DNA from: Paramecium octaurelia
Taxonomy: Eukaryota > Ciliophora > Oligohymenophorea > Peniculida > Parameciidae
NCBI GenBank assembly: GCA_905182995.1
Contig: CAJJDP010000074.1
Coordinates: 248,001-312,000, forward strand
DNA length: 64,000 nucleotides
Reading direction: 5' to 3'
The notes under the pieces were generated by a model that worked only from the letters and a program-made list of their open reading frames with translations, ran no database searches and was not told where the DNA came from. How positions within the stretch are numbered: position 1 is the stretch's first letter; every line of letters starts with the position of its first letter. A program made the position numbers and the translations under genes. Below are positions 12,403-24,419 of this stretch, piece after piece.

Positions 12403-13111
12403 TCACTTTAGGTTTATTTCTTAATAAACTATTTCTTAAACAATAAAAGTTTAATCAAAAAACCATTCATTATCAGAAAGCCATTTTGAAAATATATTAC
12501 TCCTAATATTTGGTTGAAAAACACTTATTCAGTTAAATCTAAAATATAAGAAACCTCTATAAATTAGAAGCATTATTTTTGTAACCCCTCCTATATTATT
12601 TGATTCCAATCTTATAGTCTCCTCACACTTTTTTAGTTCTATATCTGCATTTACTGCAATTTCTTAATTAGGATAAAGAAGCACATTCAAACATCCAAAG
12701 TGTATCCAAACATATATATCTAACCCATTAAATTATAAATTATTTATATATAGTATGCTAATAATCTCTTAAGAACAAACCATTATTATTTACAAAGATA
12801 ATTCATATACTCTATTACTACTTTAAAATACATCTTAATGATTTAATAGAGTAAGCAATTTGAAATTAAAATAATAGGTTTTTCTAACAGTATTTCTGAT
12901 TTCCTCGAAGATCCTATACTAATGAAATAATTTGGTTAGAATATGACCTTATCCCTATAAAGCAATTCTGATTTATTCAATTTGAAAGAGTTGATTTAAA
13001 ATATGATTAAATTCTCATCCATTTGCTAATAATGAATTCAGGTATGGTAAGTTTAGAAATTCTGAAACTATTTAAATGTTCAACACCCAGTTTACTCATC
13101 AATTTCTTCAT
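12403..13111 (-). pseudogene. Decayed protein-coding gene, unknown family
   Basis: A start MKKLMSKLGVEHLNSFRISK is followed by about 44 good codons, then the protein-like sense switches frame near 12980 (to LFQIEQIRIALQGQ) with no GT...AG intron to explain it. It continues for about 150 residues (for example EEIRNTVRKTYYFNFKLLTL and NADIELKKCEETIRLESNN) to a TGA in frame after FRFN, then about 40 more plausible residues to another TGA. The amino-acid make-up (balanced charge, few homopolymers) suggests former coding. It is divergent from the gene at 13146 with only 34 bases between. It could be a live gene with odd introns. The 400 bases before it (12003-12402) show nothing. Confidence 0.5.
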
Positions 13112-13145
13112 AACTTTGAGTTAATTTATATTTAGATTAAAATTA

Positions 13146-14860
13146 ATGAATTGCAAACTGTGCAAATAGAGTTCATAACAGCTCATATAAGAGAAATTAC
13201 AAATAAAGTATTTCGAAGCCTTCAACTTCTATTTTGCAAAGCCAATCAACGAAATTCTATCATAAATTGCTAATACTCCTCATGTAATCTATTATAAGGA
13301 TTATGTGATATTAGATGAATAATAAGAATACATGAAAAGGTAGTAGAACTTCCTTAACATGTAGATATTATAAGAAAGAAGAAGTCAAACCAAGACTTGA
13401 CATTTTGATTGACTTTTACGTGACAAATTACAAAGAGGCTCATCCTTATTTACTAGTTGTTGAGAGTCATGCTTTGATGGCCAAAAGAAACAAGAAGATA
13501 GACAAGCTTTATTATTAGAGAATGCGAGAGAGTGAAAATTCCAATAAATCCTAGAATCCTGTTGTTGTTAATAATGTACTCAATTCAAAACTATCATCAA
13601 AATCTCAAATCAGTTATGAAACCGTAGAACACGACATCTATTCTTCTGAGGATCAACCATAGAAATAGAGTCGCATCGATTTTAAAGGCATAACTCTCCT
13701 CAATAACCCTGAGGAAAGTAACCTATTTCTTGAAATGCTGGACAAGTAATACCAAATTATAAATAAAATGACCAACAAAAATAAGTTACTGCCTCCAAAT
13801 TTTTACATCAAATCTCCTCCCCAAAGTCAACAAAACATACAAACCAATCTCATTAAGGATCTTCATGCAATGAAAAGTGTCAAGAGAAGAACCAATAACA
13901 TGGACCTCAGGGAGAAGAAGGGTAACTCAATTAAATAACTATTCCATAGCAATTTTTGCTAATTCCAAGAGTGAATCTAAGCATTCCCAATCAAGTTTCA
14001 AGATGTCTAAGATCAAGGACTCAGTGGATTAATAAGGTGATTAAGTTTGCGATTATGTCTCTGGATAAATTGAACCCTCTGATCTGGAAGGTAAGAATAA
14101 GATGTCTCGAATATAGAATGATAATTTCACAGTCTAAAAGATGCTCAAGGAATATTAAGGCACTCAAATCAGACAATTAAGATCAACTATTTCATAAGAC
14201 TTATTAGTTGCAAGTACATCTACTCTTATATAGGGATTTTAAGGTTCTTAAAAAAGTATTAAATAAGATCAAAATAACAATAATGGTAGTATATAAAATA
14301 TATCATAAAGACAAGAATAATTAAAGAAAGTATATTAACCAGCTTAATAAAAGAAAATAAACTAGAATCAATTGGATAGAATTGCAAAGGGAGGATGTCT
14401 GACTGATAGAAATATGAAATAGTTGCCCATTTCTGAAGATTTGTTTAGCAAATTGCATGACATCAAAATCAAGAGTTCATAGAATGCAGACTCCTAAAAG
14501 AAACCTGAATTCAATTACATGATACCATCCTAATATAATGCCATGTCCACTTTCAAATTAGGCAATAACAACAAAGCCAAATCTCAATACACCAAGAAAA
14601 ACACAGGTCTGGATTTAGCAACTAAGTCGTAGCATTAGCAATAAGGAAATCATAGCCAATCTAAAGTGCTGAACATTAACACACAGAAAACTGATGATAT
14701 TGTTAAAAAGTACATTTAGTTGGCCACACAATCTATACAAAATCATAAAAAATTTGATTTCAAATTGAATCTTTAAAACTTAAATAATAATGAACCTCAT
14801 TTAGATGAAGAACTCTGTATTTATAACACATTATATATTAAATAGAAAATAAACGTCTGA
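13146..14860 (+). CDS. Unknown 553-residue protein, Ser/Gln/Lys-rich
   Basis: Two introns (25 nt at about 13338, 28 nt at about 13924) give a 554-codon reading frame. The N-terminal 130 residues are the most ordered part (KPINEILSQIANTPHVIYY, RLDILIDFYVTNYKEAHPYL); a CxxC pair (MNCKLCKQSS) opens the protein. The rest is low-complexity and rich in Lys, Ser and Gln, probably disordered. I do not recognise a family. The first ~110 residues look like a small folded module of the type that recurs in ciliate proteins. It lies 250 bases upstream of the gamma-tubulin complex gene, on the same strand. Confidence 0.7.
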
Positions 14861-15111
14861 ATTTTCTTACTGAAAGACACAGTCAATAATAACAAGAGAA
14901 AGATTAATTTATTACTCATAGAAAAATAGTGATTAAATGAATGTGATATTTTAATCAATTAAGTTTTATTGGATCCATATTCTCTCTCTTAACATGCCCA
15001 ATTTCTTAATCAAACATCGAGTTAGTGAAGAATAATTTAAATTATGAAGCCAAAATTTACATATTTTTATAACCTTATAATTATATATATTATTGATTAG
15101 TATTTATTAAG

Positions 15112-17683
15112 ATGGAATTTAATGCCCAAAAAAGTGTGTTTGACTTGGTCAGACTATCTTTTCCTTAATAAACGGAAGAAAATACTCTCATAAATTACAA
15201 AACATATTTGTATAGGATTTTGAATCTCAAAACTAAATATTCAGAAATGGATGATATGGTACTAGAGAAGGAAATCAATGAGATTGAAAATGTATATGTA
15301 AAATGCTATTAAAATAGAAAGTACTTTAAAGCAGATTGAGAGAATGCATAACCAAATTGAAAAAATCAACAATTCAAAAAAATTAAGAAATAATTCACTT
15401 TGTAATCAGAGTAAGTTAGCTGGGAAGATAAGAGATCTTGAATAACAGTCAAGTAAAGCCCATTTTCGAAAATTCAAATCACTTAAAGTAATCAATGGAA
15501 ATTGAAAATCAATAGACAACAAATCAAACAATCAATAAAATTGAAAACAGTTTAATAAAAAGTGTGATTGTAGAGAGATAGCAAGTAAGAAATTATATAA
15601 ATTTAGAATAGTATTGCTTAAGAAGTGAATGACAGAGATTTGATGAAGGATTTACTATTTTGTCTTTAAGGAATAGAGGGCTAATACATTTAATATGATG
15701 CATCTTCAGACTCATTTTGTCTAAGGAAAGATGTGAATGTGTCAATATCAGTGCGACAATTAGTGAACTTGATTTCTGAATGTGGATGGCTATTCAAGAA
15801 GATCTCCACTTTTTGTTAAATACAACAATCGAATCTGATAGTCTAAGCACTTCAAAATGTAATCAAATTGGAGTTGTCTGAATATTACAAATTGATAGCA
15901 AATCTGGAGGGATTAATCCTATCATCTTAATGTAAAGTATTATTACTATGTAGTGATCACTTTTAAGAGAATACACTTCCATCTCCAATCCTCTTATGAT
16001 TATATGTTGTTCATTAATCAATTGCTCTCCATAATCCAAACAAGCAATCCCCTTGGAACTACATCCTGTTTGATTATAAATGTATTGGAGCAATTTTCAA
16101 AACATGGGTGTTCTTAGACAGCAGAACTATTTATGCGTTTATAATAGGCAAGTTGCTAGCCATTAATGAAGTACATAAATGAATGGATGTTTGAAGGCAA
16201 TCTCCTAGATATTGCAAATGAATTCTTTATAGAAAGAGATGATTAAAAAGTACTAACTAAGGATTAAGGAGAATTGTGGAGAAAATAATATAGGATTAAT
16301 TATGATAAAGTCCCAGTAGTTATTTCATACGATGAAGCCTATAAGATCTATGACACAGGCAGGGCAATAAATTGGTTGAGAAAACAATGCGATAATAAGA
16401 ATTGGTATTTGGACATATAGCCATTGACTATTAATATGCTTTAGACCAAGGAATTATCATAGTTGATTAATCAAGCAAACAAAAACACAAATACGCAATT
16501 AGTCAATTTATTATTTGATAAATTCAAATTGATGGACCATTTTAAGATGATTAAATAGTATTTCCTGTTGGGCAATGGTAATTTCTCTCAGTTATTGATT
16601 GAAACCCTGTATACAGAGTTGTCAAAAAATGCTCATTTAGTGTATAAACATACATTGACTGGTTTGGTAGAGTCCACACTCAGGTTGAGTAATGCCAATT
16701 AGATCATCTAATAGAGATTGTCAGTGAAATTGTTGGAAGCATAGAAAAATGATATTGGCTGGGATATCTTCTGTTTGGATTACGAATTCGAAGAACCACT
16801 AAAAACAATATTCAATCATAGGACTATGCTCAACTATTATAAAATATTCAATTATTTATGGCGTATTAAAAGAGTAGAACATACTCTCATCTAATCATGG
16901 ATGTAATAAATTAAAAATAAATATCACTTAAATGCAAAATCTAATGTAAATAAGGCTCTCAATTTGAGTCTGTAAATAATGAATTCAATGATCCATTTTA
17001 TTAAGAATTTCTTTAGTTATTTGATGTTGGATGCAATTGAGACTCCCTGGAAAAAATTCATGGATCAAATAAACCAAATTGAAAATTTAGATCATCTCAT
17101 ACAATTGCATGAATAATTGCTGAATGAAATTATTGATAGAACATTCTTACATCAAAAACAAGAAGAAATTTAGATAATCTTACTCAAACTATTTGAAATA
17201 TCATTCAGATATAAGTAGAACTTAGAAAATCTATTTCTGTACGTAAGAGAATTGGTGGCATAAGATAGAAGCGATAAGTTTGAGCAATCATTGGATTCAA
17301 TAATATCACATAAAACTACACCCTCATACAACATCAATATTGATAGATAATTCAAAGGATAAGAAATTATTAAATTATTATTGTAATTGAGATAAATGTA
17401 TAGAGAATAAACCTTGGAATTGATTAAGCATCTACAAAACGAGGAAAAATTAAAGTTCTTGTTATTCAAACTTGATTTCAATGAATATTACTACTTACTG
17501 TCATAAGAGAAGCTATTTTCTTTAGGATTTGATAAGTAATGCTATTATATTAACATTCAAGGTTTCTATAACAATGTCTCCCAATATCAATAAAGGAAAC
17601 AGGTAGTTAGAAGGTAATATCTGATTAACCTTAACCTTAATAATAAAAGCCATTGTTACCGCAATTTAGTTAAAAGTCAATGA
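15112..17683 (+). CDS. GCP3: Gamma-tubulin complex protein 3 (Spc98 family)
   Basis: 833 residues after three introns (26, 22 and 22 nt; in frame to TGA 17683). The middle has GRIP1-type sequence (DLMKDLLFCLQGIEGQYIQ, CGWLFKKISTFCQIQQ) and the C-terminal half has the GRIP2 module that binds gamma-tubulin (NHRTMLNYYKIFNYLWRIKR, MIHFIKNFFSYLMLDAIETP). GCP3 with GCP2 forms the V-shaped core of the gamma-tubulin small complex that nucleates microtubules at basal bodies. The N-terminal 150 residues are Gln/Lys-rich. The last 25 codons (VVRRQYLINL...) are unlike the family; the true end may instead be spliced to the next gene. Confidence 0.88.
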
Positions 17684-18337
17684 CTTCTATTTAACAAGAT
17701 TATATATAGATTAAAGAAGGAAGTATATCTAGTTATTTATCAAATAGTCAGACTTTTAGAAGAATAGAAGAAATAGAAAGATCAGCAATCAAAAATATTG
17801 AAGCAGTCTTAATAAAGAGAAGTAGTTTAGGAATTACAAAAACCAATTTCTAAACCTCCTTTACCTTTGCCATAACCACAACAACCTATGCTTACGATGA
17901 GTCCAATTAATAAACAGTCTACTACATCCTCTGTCTCATCTAGTAATATTTTCTAGCCTCAACCTTTGTAGAGCTTCTAATAATAATTTGAGCAATAGAT
18001 TCAATAATAGCAATAGATCAATCAAAGACTTCAATAATTGCAACAATAATAACAATAGATCTAACAATTCCAATAACTACAATAGCAACCTCAAACAAAA
18101 CAACCAGCATTACCTAAATTTATTAATTCACCATAGCAAATGTATTAGGTCTAATAATCTTATCAACCAAATTTCAATAACTCTGTACCTTTTTCCCAAA
18201 ACTAAAGTTAATCTCAGATTAGTATTTTGTAACCTAATAGAAATGATTTATCGTTGTCATAAGATGAAAATTTACAACAATTAATGGATAAACAATTCAA
18301 CGTTGATGACGATAGCAGTGATGAAGATTTAATCTGA
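17680..18337 (+). CDS. Gln/Pro-rich low-complexity protein, or C-terminal tail of GCP3
   Basis: Reads as 210 residues from ATG 17680 with one 25-nt intron (gtatatctag...aaatag): a short helical part (RLLEEQKKQKDQQSKILKQ), a Pro stretch, a long Gln-rich stretch largely written as TAA/TAG/CAA, and an acidic end (NVDDDSSDEDLI). The ATG overlaps the GCP3 stop by four bases (ATGA). A 47-nt GT-AG intron starting at about 17620 would instead fuse it in frame to GCP3, giving that protein a disordered tail. Nothing in the sequence decides; introns over 35 nt are rare in Paramecium, which favours two genes. Confidence 0.6.
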
Positions 18338-18378
18338 AAATGTATAAATTAATTAATATAAATATTAATAAAAATTAT

Positions 18379-18729
18379 ATGAATACAATTGAAAAAGAGA
18401 ATCATGTTAGGTCTTAAGGGAATAAGGAGTTTTAGAAATAAATGAATCTCAATTTTATCTATCCTAAGTATAAGCCATTACAATAATCATCGCCAATTCC
18501 TTAAGAGATTGCAAAAACAAAATAATCTCCACTAACTTCTTCAGTTTAAGCTATTCCATAATTAATACCTTAATCTTAAAAACAATAATAGTCAGGGATA
18601 GTGAAACAATAGCAATCACCAATAAAGTAATAATTATAAGCTCAACAAAACTAGTAACAACAACAACAACAAACTTAATAACAACCTTAGAAGAGGATTA
18701 GAATTCTAGAAGTAAAGGACATGTATTGA
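18379..18729 (+). CDS. Small Gln-rich protein, unknown
   Basis: A 117-codon single exon starting MNTIEKENHVRSQGNKEFQK and ending KRIRILEVKDMY. The middle carries a run of Gln coded by CAA, TAA and TAG, including a perfect CAA repeat near 18657-18672. About a third of residues are Gln. It begins 41 bases after the preceding Gln-rich gene on the same strand. Function unknown; transcription would have to be seen to be sure it is a gene. Confidence 0.5.
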
Positions 18730-19494
18730 ATTCAATAATTCATATTAATATTATTATATACAACCTTTTATTTTAATAGAGTATTATTTTTTTTATAATT
18801 CTCATTGGATAAAAAAATTTAAATGAATTACAAATACACAAAAATTCATTACTATCGAAGTTACATAGAATTATGCTAAAAAATTATTTATTCTAAATTA
18901 TATGACCTTATTTTATATTCCAAATGTAGAATCATGCATTATAAATAAAATTATATATTATTAAATATTTTTAATAAAGAGATTTTTATACAAACTTTTT
19001 TGAAAATATCTTGATTATTTTATGTTGAAATCTTGAAGTCTAAAATCAAAAAGATGCAAAATTGAATTATTCTGAAATAGAGGCTTAATTTTTTGGTTGT
19101 GTTTTTGCGCCATAATATTTGATAATTGCATTTTTCTATGTAATCAATTCTCTGAAATCAAATTAAAGATGAAACGCTAACCAGTCATCAATTGGTTTAT
19201 TTATCATTTGAATTGGAAATTTTAAGACAATTGTAAGATAAGTCGGGGAAGATCATGAGAAAATGATCAGAAGGAATGACAACATCGCATAAGCTATGAT
19301 ATAAATTTTTTATTTTAATTAAATTGAAGTAGTCTTCTTTATTGAATTAGAAATTGATATATTAAAGCTTTGGGAGATAGAGTTTATTATGAATTGCTAT
19401 TTTGATTCACTTTAATTAATAATAAAGATTCATCATATTTTATTCCTCTATATTAAATTGTATTATTGATTCGTGTGGTAAATTAATTATATCA
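18730..19494. other. Spacer with no recognisable gene
   Basis: About 765 AT-rich bases between two plus-strand genes. A few short open frames (for example a 30-codon one from an ATG near 19169) show no protein-like character. No RNA gene signature was seen. Confidence 0.5.
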
Positions 19495-20508
19495 ATGATT
19501 CAAGTTGATGATAATCCTTAACATATAAATCTCAATCTTTTTCAGAAGATCAATACTGGAAAGTATGAGGATATTCAAATCAAAATACAAAAGCTCGAAT
19601 CTACATTTTTCTAATGTTTAAGCTATAGTAAACATGAGTAAATGTAGTAAAATGAGAAACTACAAACCGATAACTCATAACTCCATGATAACGAACACAA
19701 TATGAACAAGGACTTATTATAATTCGAACAATTTGAAAAATACATTGCTTAATACTTTGCCCAACTTCGTTAATAATTTGGAAATATCAATTCGATCTGT
19801 TTCATGACTTCTTAATAGTTAAACCTATTTTTCGAAGAAGCTCTTGAATAATTGAATAACAAAACAAAGTTGTTTTAGGACATTCTAAAACTTAAACTAA
19901 TTTAAAGTTCACAAGGTATTGATTCAAATATATACATTATTAGACTTATTTTCAAAAGTATATCCAACAAAAACAAACTTAATACTTAAGAAATGGTATT
20001 TACACAATTATTGTTATCCATACCCAAATTAGATGGAAATCAAAAAATTAATCAATAAAACACAACTATCGAAGAAGAAAGTATTAAAATTTTTTAATTA
20101 AGATATTAAATTGGTTTATAAATGCTCGCAATAGTTTTAAGAGGAAAAAACAAAAAAAATAAAAATACAAAGTATTAGTGCAGGAGCACTATAAAGCCTT
20201 GGTCCAACCGAAAAAACAAGGCTAAAACTCGTATTAAGAAGAATCAAATTAACAAATTTTATTTTGAAATTAGTGACAAGTCGTTAATATATAAATATAA
20301 TAACCATTAATAATCAATATATTAACAATATTAATTATTTCAATTTACAAATTATTATTTTGCTTCAACTCGTTCTTCATATGTTTTATTTAGTAAGCCT
20401 GTAATTTTATTATTATTAAAGATCAATTTAATATCAGATATCAAAACCAGTAGATATATTTGGATGAAGAATAAACTTATATATTTATTTATTTATTTAA
20501 TTATATGA
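19495..20508 (+). CDS. Unknown coiled-coil protein, 337 residues
   Basis: One exon with no TGA. The first 120 residues look like real coding sequence with helical heptads (INTGKYEDIQIKIQKLESTF, KDLLQFEQFEKYIAQYFAQL); a middle part FMTSQQLNLFFEEALEQLNN fits a folded domain. The last 100 residues are basic and then strongly AT-rich (ending LIYLFIYLII), so the true end may be earlier, through an unrecognised intron. No family recognised. It is convergent with the B-box gene. Confidence 0.55.
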
Positions 20509-20613
20509 AATAAATTCTAATTCAAGTTTAACTAATAACTTATACATCAGATTTGCGAAGACAAACCATAGGACATATACTTTAACTAACATCAAATTCC
20601 ATCATCTATATGA

Positions 20614-21496
20614 TCATTCCACAAATTTTACCTCTAATTATTACTAGTTTTAATTAGTCCATAAGACATTTTTTTTAGTTTTATCTACCTTAACTGTTAT
20701 TATATCATCTTTTTTTAATTTAAATTTGTTTTTCGAATTATTGGTTTCTCCAGGAGAGAATACTTTACCAAGTGAATCGATAAGATAACAGCTTGTATAT
20801 TTATAATTTCTACCCGTGCTAAGAATTCTCCCAAATATCAAATTTTTTTTTATTGCTTGGAACTTGATCTTTGTGAATAATTCCTAATGCAATCCAATCC
20901 ATTTTCAAAATCTTAAAAGTAAATTCTTACACTTATGACTCCTTATTCACCCCAGTTTCGCATAAAACAAATCCAAATGATTCATCAGAAGTAGATGCAA
21001 TACTTCCTTCAATGTTAAGATAAATATTATCAGACTTGAGTTCGTTTGAGAATCGTAATTAAATAATAGATAAGTCTTTCACAGACTTGATTTAAGCATA
21101 TATTCGTTAAATTAGATCTTCTAAGGGGTTTATATATTGCTCTATCAAACCAAGATATGCTAATTTTTCAGTTAAGTCTTTCAATTTGGATAGAGAATAA
21201 TTTTCAAAGTTTTATTCTTGTACTTCAATGTTGAATCTAACAATCATATCATCTAAAACAGATTTAACTCTATTAAAATGTTATTAAAGACTTTTTAATT
21301 TACCATAAGTTTTAAATTTCTATTACCAATTTTGTTATAAACCATTGAGATCTAATAAATACACTTAACTATGATTTCTATGGAATTCTTTCAAGCAATT
21401 AATGCATAATCCTCCTCTATATTTGCAATTTAGATTTGTACAAACTCCAATAATTTTTCCTTCATCATGATCCTTGTAGTTGCAATACTAACTCAT
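20614..21496 (-). CDS. B-box zinc-finger protein with a C-terminal SPRY-like part; frame broken at a T9 run
   Basis: The N-terminus has B-box spacing of Cys and His (CNYKDHDEGKIIGVCTNLNC, GGLCINCLKEFHRNH), then a helical middle, then a C-terminal domain like those in many ciliate B-box proteins (WIALGIIHKDQV, YLIDSLGKVFSPGE, ITVKVDKTKKNVLWTN), which fits a SPRY or related interaction fold. Total length is one base over a multiple of three: the last third is in another frame, and the switch falls in nine T (nine A on the coding strand) at 20843-20851. A run of eight would restore the frame. No intron explains it. It may be a sequencing slip or a recent pseudogene. Confidence 0.7.
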
Positions 21497-21726
21497 AGTT
21501 AATTGAAAAGCTATTATTTTTTATTTATTTTAATATAAAAAATATTCTATAAGATTAGAGTAGCAAATAATAGAAAACAATTAAGTGTTATTAATTATAT
21601 CCGACTCAACACACTATTAAAATCTGTAGAATTTTGGGAGCATTGAAATATTTGTTATAAAAAAATTATTATAAATAATACCAAATCCTTAATTGAAATA
21701 GAATATTAATAAAGTACATAATGGAT

Positions 21727-23019
21727 TCAAAACTATTTAAATAGTAATTTACCTCTTCTCACTTCTAATTATTTATTTAAAGACACTGATCTAACTTCTC
21801 TTGTAGTCTTAGGTGCTTCCACCTTAAAACTTGTCATAAGTTAATTTAAATTAATAATCTCCTCAGTATTTTGATGATTTGGAATGGGGTTTTTAATGTT
21901 TTAATCTAAGTATGTTTTTAGATTTATATCCCCTTTAATGGATTAAAGAACTAAATTAACGTGATTAGGAAATAGCTTCTAGAAGATAAAAACTAATAAT
22001 TTTTCATTGCTAACTACTAATTCTAAGATCTTGATTTTATCTTCTTTATAGAACTAGGAGTAATCCTGTATTGAATCTAAATAAGATTGATATTATTAGA
22101 AATTAGCCAAAGGTCTTTTTTTCTGAACTTCTTTTCTTACTGTTTCTACACACTCTAAAAAAAAGTTTTCCAATTCACTTCTAATTACACATTTCTTATT
22201 TTAAGAAATTAGAAGTTTCTAAACTTTTTCATTTAGGATTCTATTTTAATTTTAGTATTTTTATTCAATTATGGTAACATATCTAATAATATTATGATAT
22301 ACTTAGTGATTTTATCTAGGATATCCTCATATTTGATGATTTCTTTATTCAATTCATCTGCTGGAAACATTTCTTTAATTGAGGAATAATGATGTTTCGA
22401 TAGGGATGAGCTCATTTCAACTTTAGATTGGTAATCAGTTAATCTTCGTTTTTGAGATTCTATTATTAGACTGAATAATATTCATACTGTGCTAATTAGC
22501 AGGAGTAGTAGTACAAAATGTTTAATCTAATTGGATGTTTGGTTATAATTCTTTATCAATTTCCTATAATTTAACCTTTTTGATTAATGACTTGATTTAT
22601 GATTCCAAGTATTCATTGGATTTCTACAGTTCTCCCAATTTAAATCTTAATTCGTAGACTTCTTTATTTTTCAATTCAACCTTTTAGTATAACTTTAGAC
22701 ATTCTTCTCTAAAATAAGCCTAATTAATTTTTAAACTGTTTATTACTAATTCGTTATCACTGCTTGCTACTTTTACAGTATTCTAATTTTGAATGCCTAA
22801 TTGTTTTTCCATTTTACTTCGTAATTCCTTCAATTCAGCTTTGATGATTTTCATGTGATTCTGATAAGCATTTATGAATTCAGCTTCATTCTTTACTTTA
22901 ATCTTATTGATTATATCAGTCAGTTCATTCATGTATTGTATTAAAGATTAGAATGCTTCCACAGCTTTAAGCTGATTCGAATTTTCATTAGATTATTGCC
23001 TCTCTTTATGTAATTCCAT
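21727..23019 (-). CDS. Coiled-coil protein, unknown (possible ciliary or basal-body protein)
   Basis: 414 residues after two introns (28 and 20 nt; in frame). The first 200 residues are long coiled coil (KVELKNKEVYELRFKLGELQ). The C-terminal half has an ordered region with VIRSELENFFLECVETVRKE, an acidic helix and VVSNEKLLVFIFQKLFPNHV, which looks like a conserved helical domain rather than low complexity. I do not recognise the family; the plan resembles axonemal and basal-body coiled-coil proteins. Shares a 41-base bidirectional spacer with the next gene. Confidence 0.72.
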
Positions 23020-23060
23020 TTACATATTTAATTAATAAAAAAGGTTGTTAAAACATAGCA

Positions 23061-24340
23061 ATGCGCAAAAGTCCACTCCTAAAGGAAAACCTCCGATTGA
23101 ACAATAACCAAAGACCTACATATTTAAGCAAAAGCAAATAAAAAACTGTTTCCTTGGAAAAGAATTCGAATTCCAACAGATCACTACTAAATGAAATTTA
23201 AAACCAAACTCCCAATTAACCGAAGAAAATCACGTCCACATAACCATCTGATAAAAAACTGCATAATTGTATTTAGATTTATACTAGTAGACAAGGCTAG
23301 ATTCTGAAATCGCTTATGAAAATATAAAATAGAACAAATCCAATATTAACTCAATAGAATTGCTATGCTGGCATTAAATTGAACTTTAATAATTACCTAT
23401 GTAATTTTATAAGCTTATAAATAATAAGCGAATGAAGAAAAGAGAATGAACACAAATCAATACAATTCGTTAAATCAAACAGCTTAACCCTCCCCTAAAG
23501 CCAAAACGATCTCATTATCAACTTATACAGTAATGTTACTCATTTATAATTAGAGTACTTAGAGTCCGGAAGTGAGAGACAAAGAGATGAGATAAGAGAA
23601 AATTACTTCATTCAAATAGTTAATCCAGTAGACGAAAGAATGCTTGGAAAATATGAAAATATCAGACTTAAGGCAATCCATAGATAAGATATTTGATAAT
23701 ACAATTTAACCATTGCTTCAGTTGAAAGTACTGGATATCTTTATTAAATTAGAATGAAATGATTAAATAAATTGAGAAATGCTTAAATGCTGAGCAATAT
23801 TAAATTCGATCAACCATAGATTCATTAAAGAAAATGGAAGATGACATATTGTCTAATGAGTTTAATATCATTGAATACATGACAATGGGACCATTCAATG
23901 AAATAATGCAGATTTATTAGAAGAGATTTTAAGAACATTCCATTTTCACTTAATAATTGACTTAACAAGAATTGGTTATACATTAGTTTTAGAAGTTGCA
24001 TGATAATTTTACATAGCAAAACTAATTGTTATGTAAGTAACTATCATAATCTTTTCAAACATATTTATCTTTGTTTATTTCATTTTAGAATAAGGATGAC
24101 TTTTACGAATTGAAGGACAATAACACTACTCGCCAATACACTTAAAACAATAACTAATATACTCAAGAAACCTTATTTTAAACTTGTGAAACTAACAATT
24201 CAATTGATGAAGATTAAGTTATTATGAAGGATTAATAAGTTGTACGAATTCCAGATAAGACATCCTAATTTACTTAATTGATCATGCTGAATAATTAAAA
24301 AAAGATGATTTTATCTGAATCACCACAATTCAAAAATTGA
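23061..24340 (+). CDS. Coiled-coil/low-complexity protein, unknown
   Basis: 408 residues after introns of 28 and 25 nt (in frame). The N-terminal 130 residues are basic and disordered (MRKSPLLKENLRLNNNQRPT); the middle is helical (KQLIQQTKECLENMKISDLR, TIDSLKKMEDDILSNEFNII); the C-terminus is acidic and Gln/Thr-rich. No known domain. It fires away from the minus-strand gene at 23019 with only 41 bases between the two ATG codons, so both probably share one promoter region. Confidence 0.68.
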
Positions 24341-24419
24341 TTATATATATTTTAGTTTAATGTATTTAAAATAAACAAACGGATATAGATATCATTCAAG
24401 ATCAAATTCATTATATATA

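Noticed and set aside
15863..16093. Minus-strand ORF of 76 codons inside GCP3
   Set aside because: Shadow of the GCP3 coding strand once a 22-nt intron at about 15931 is removed.
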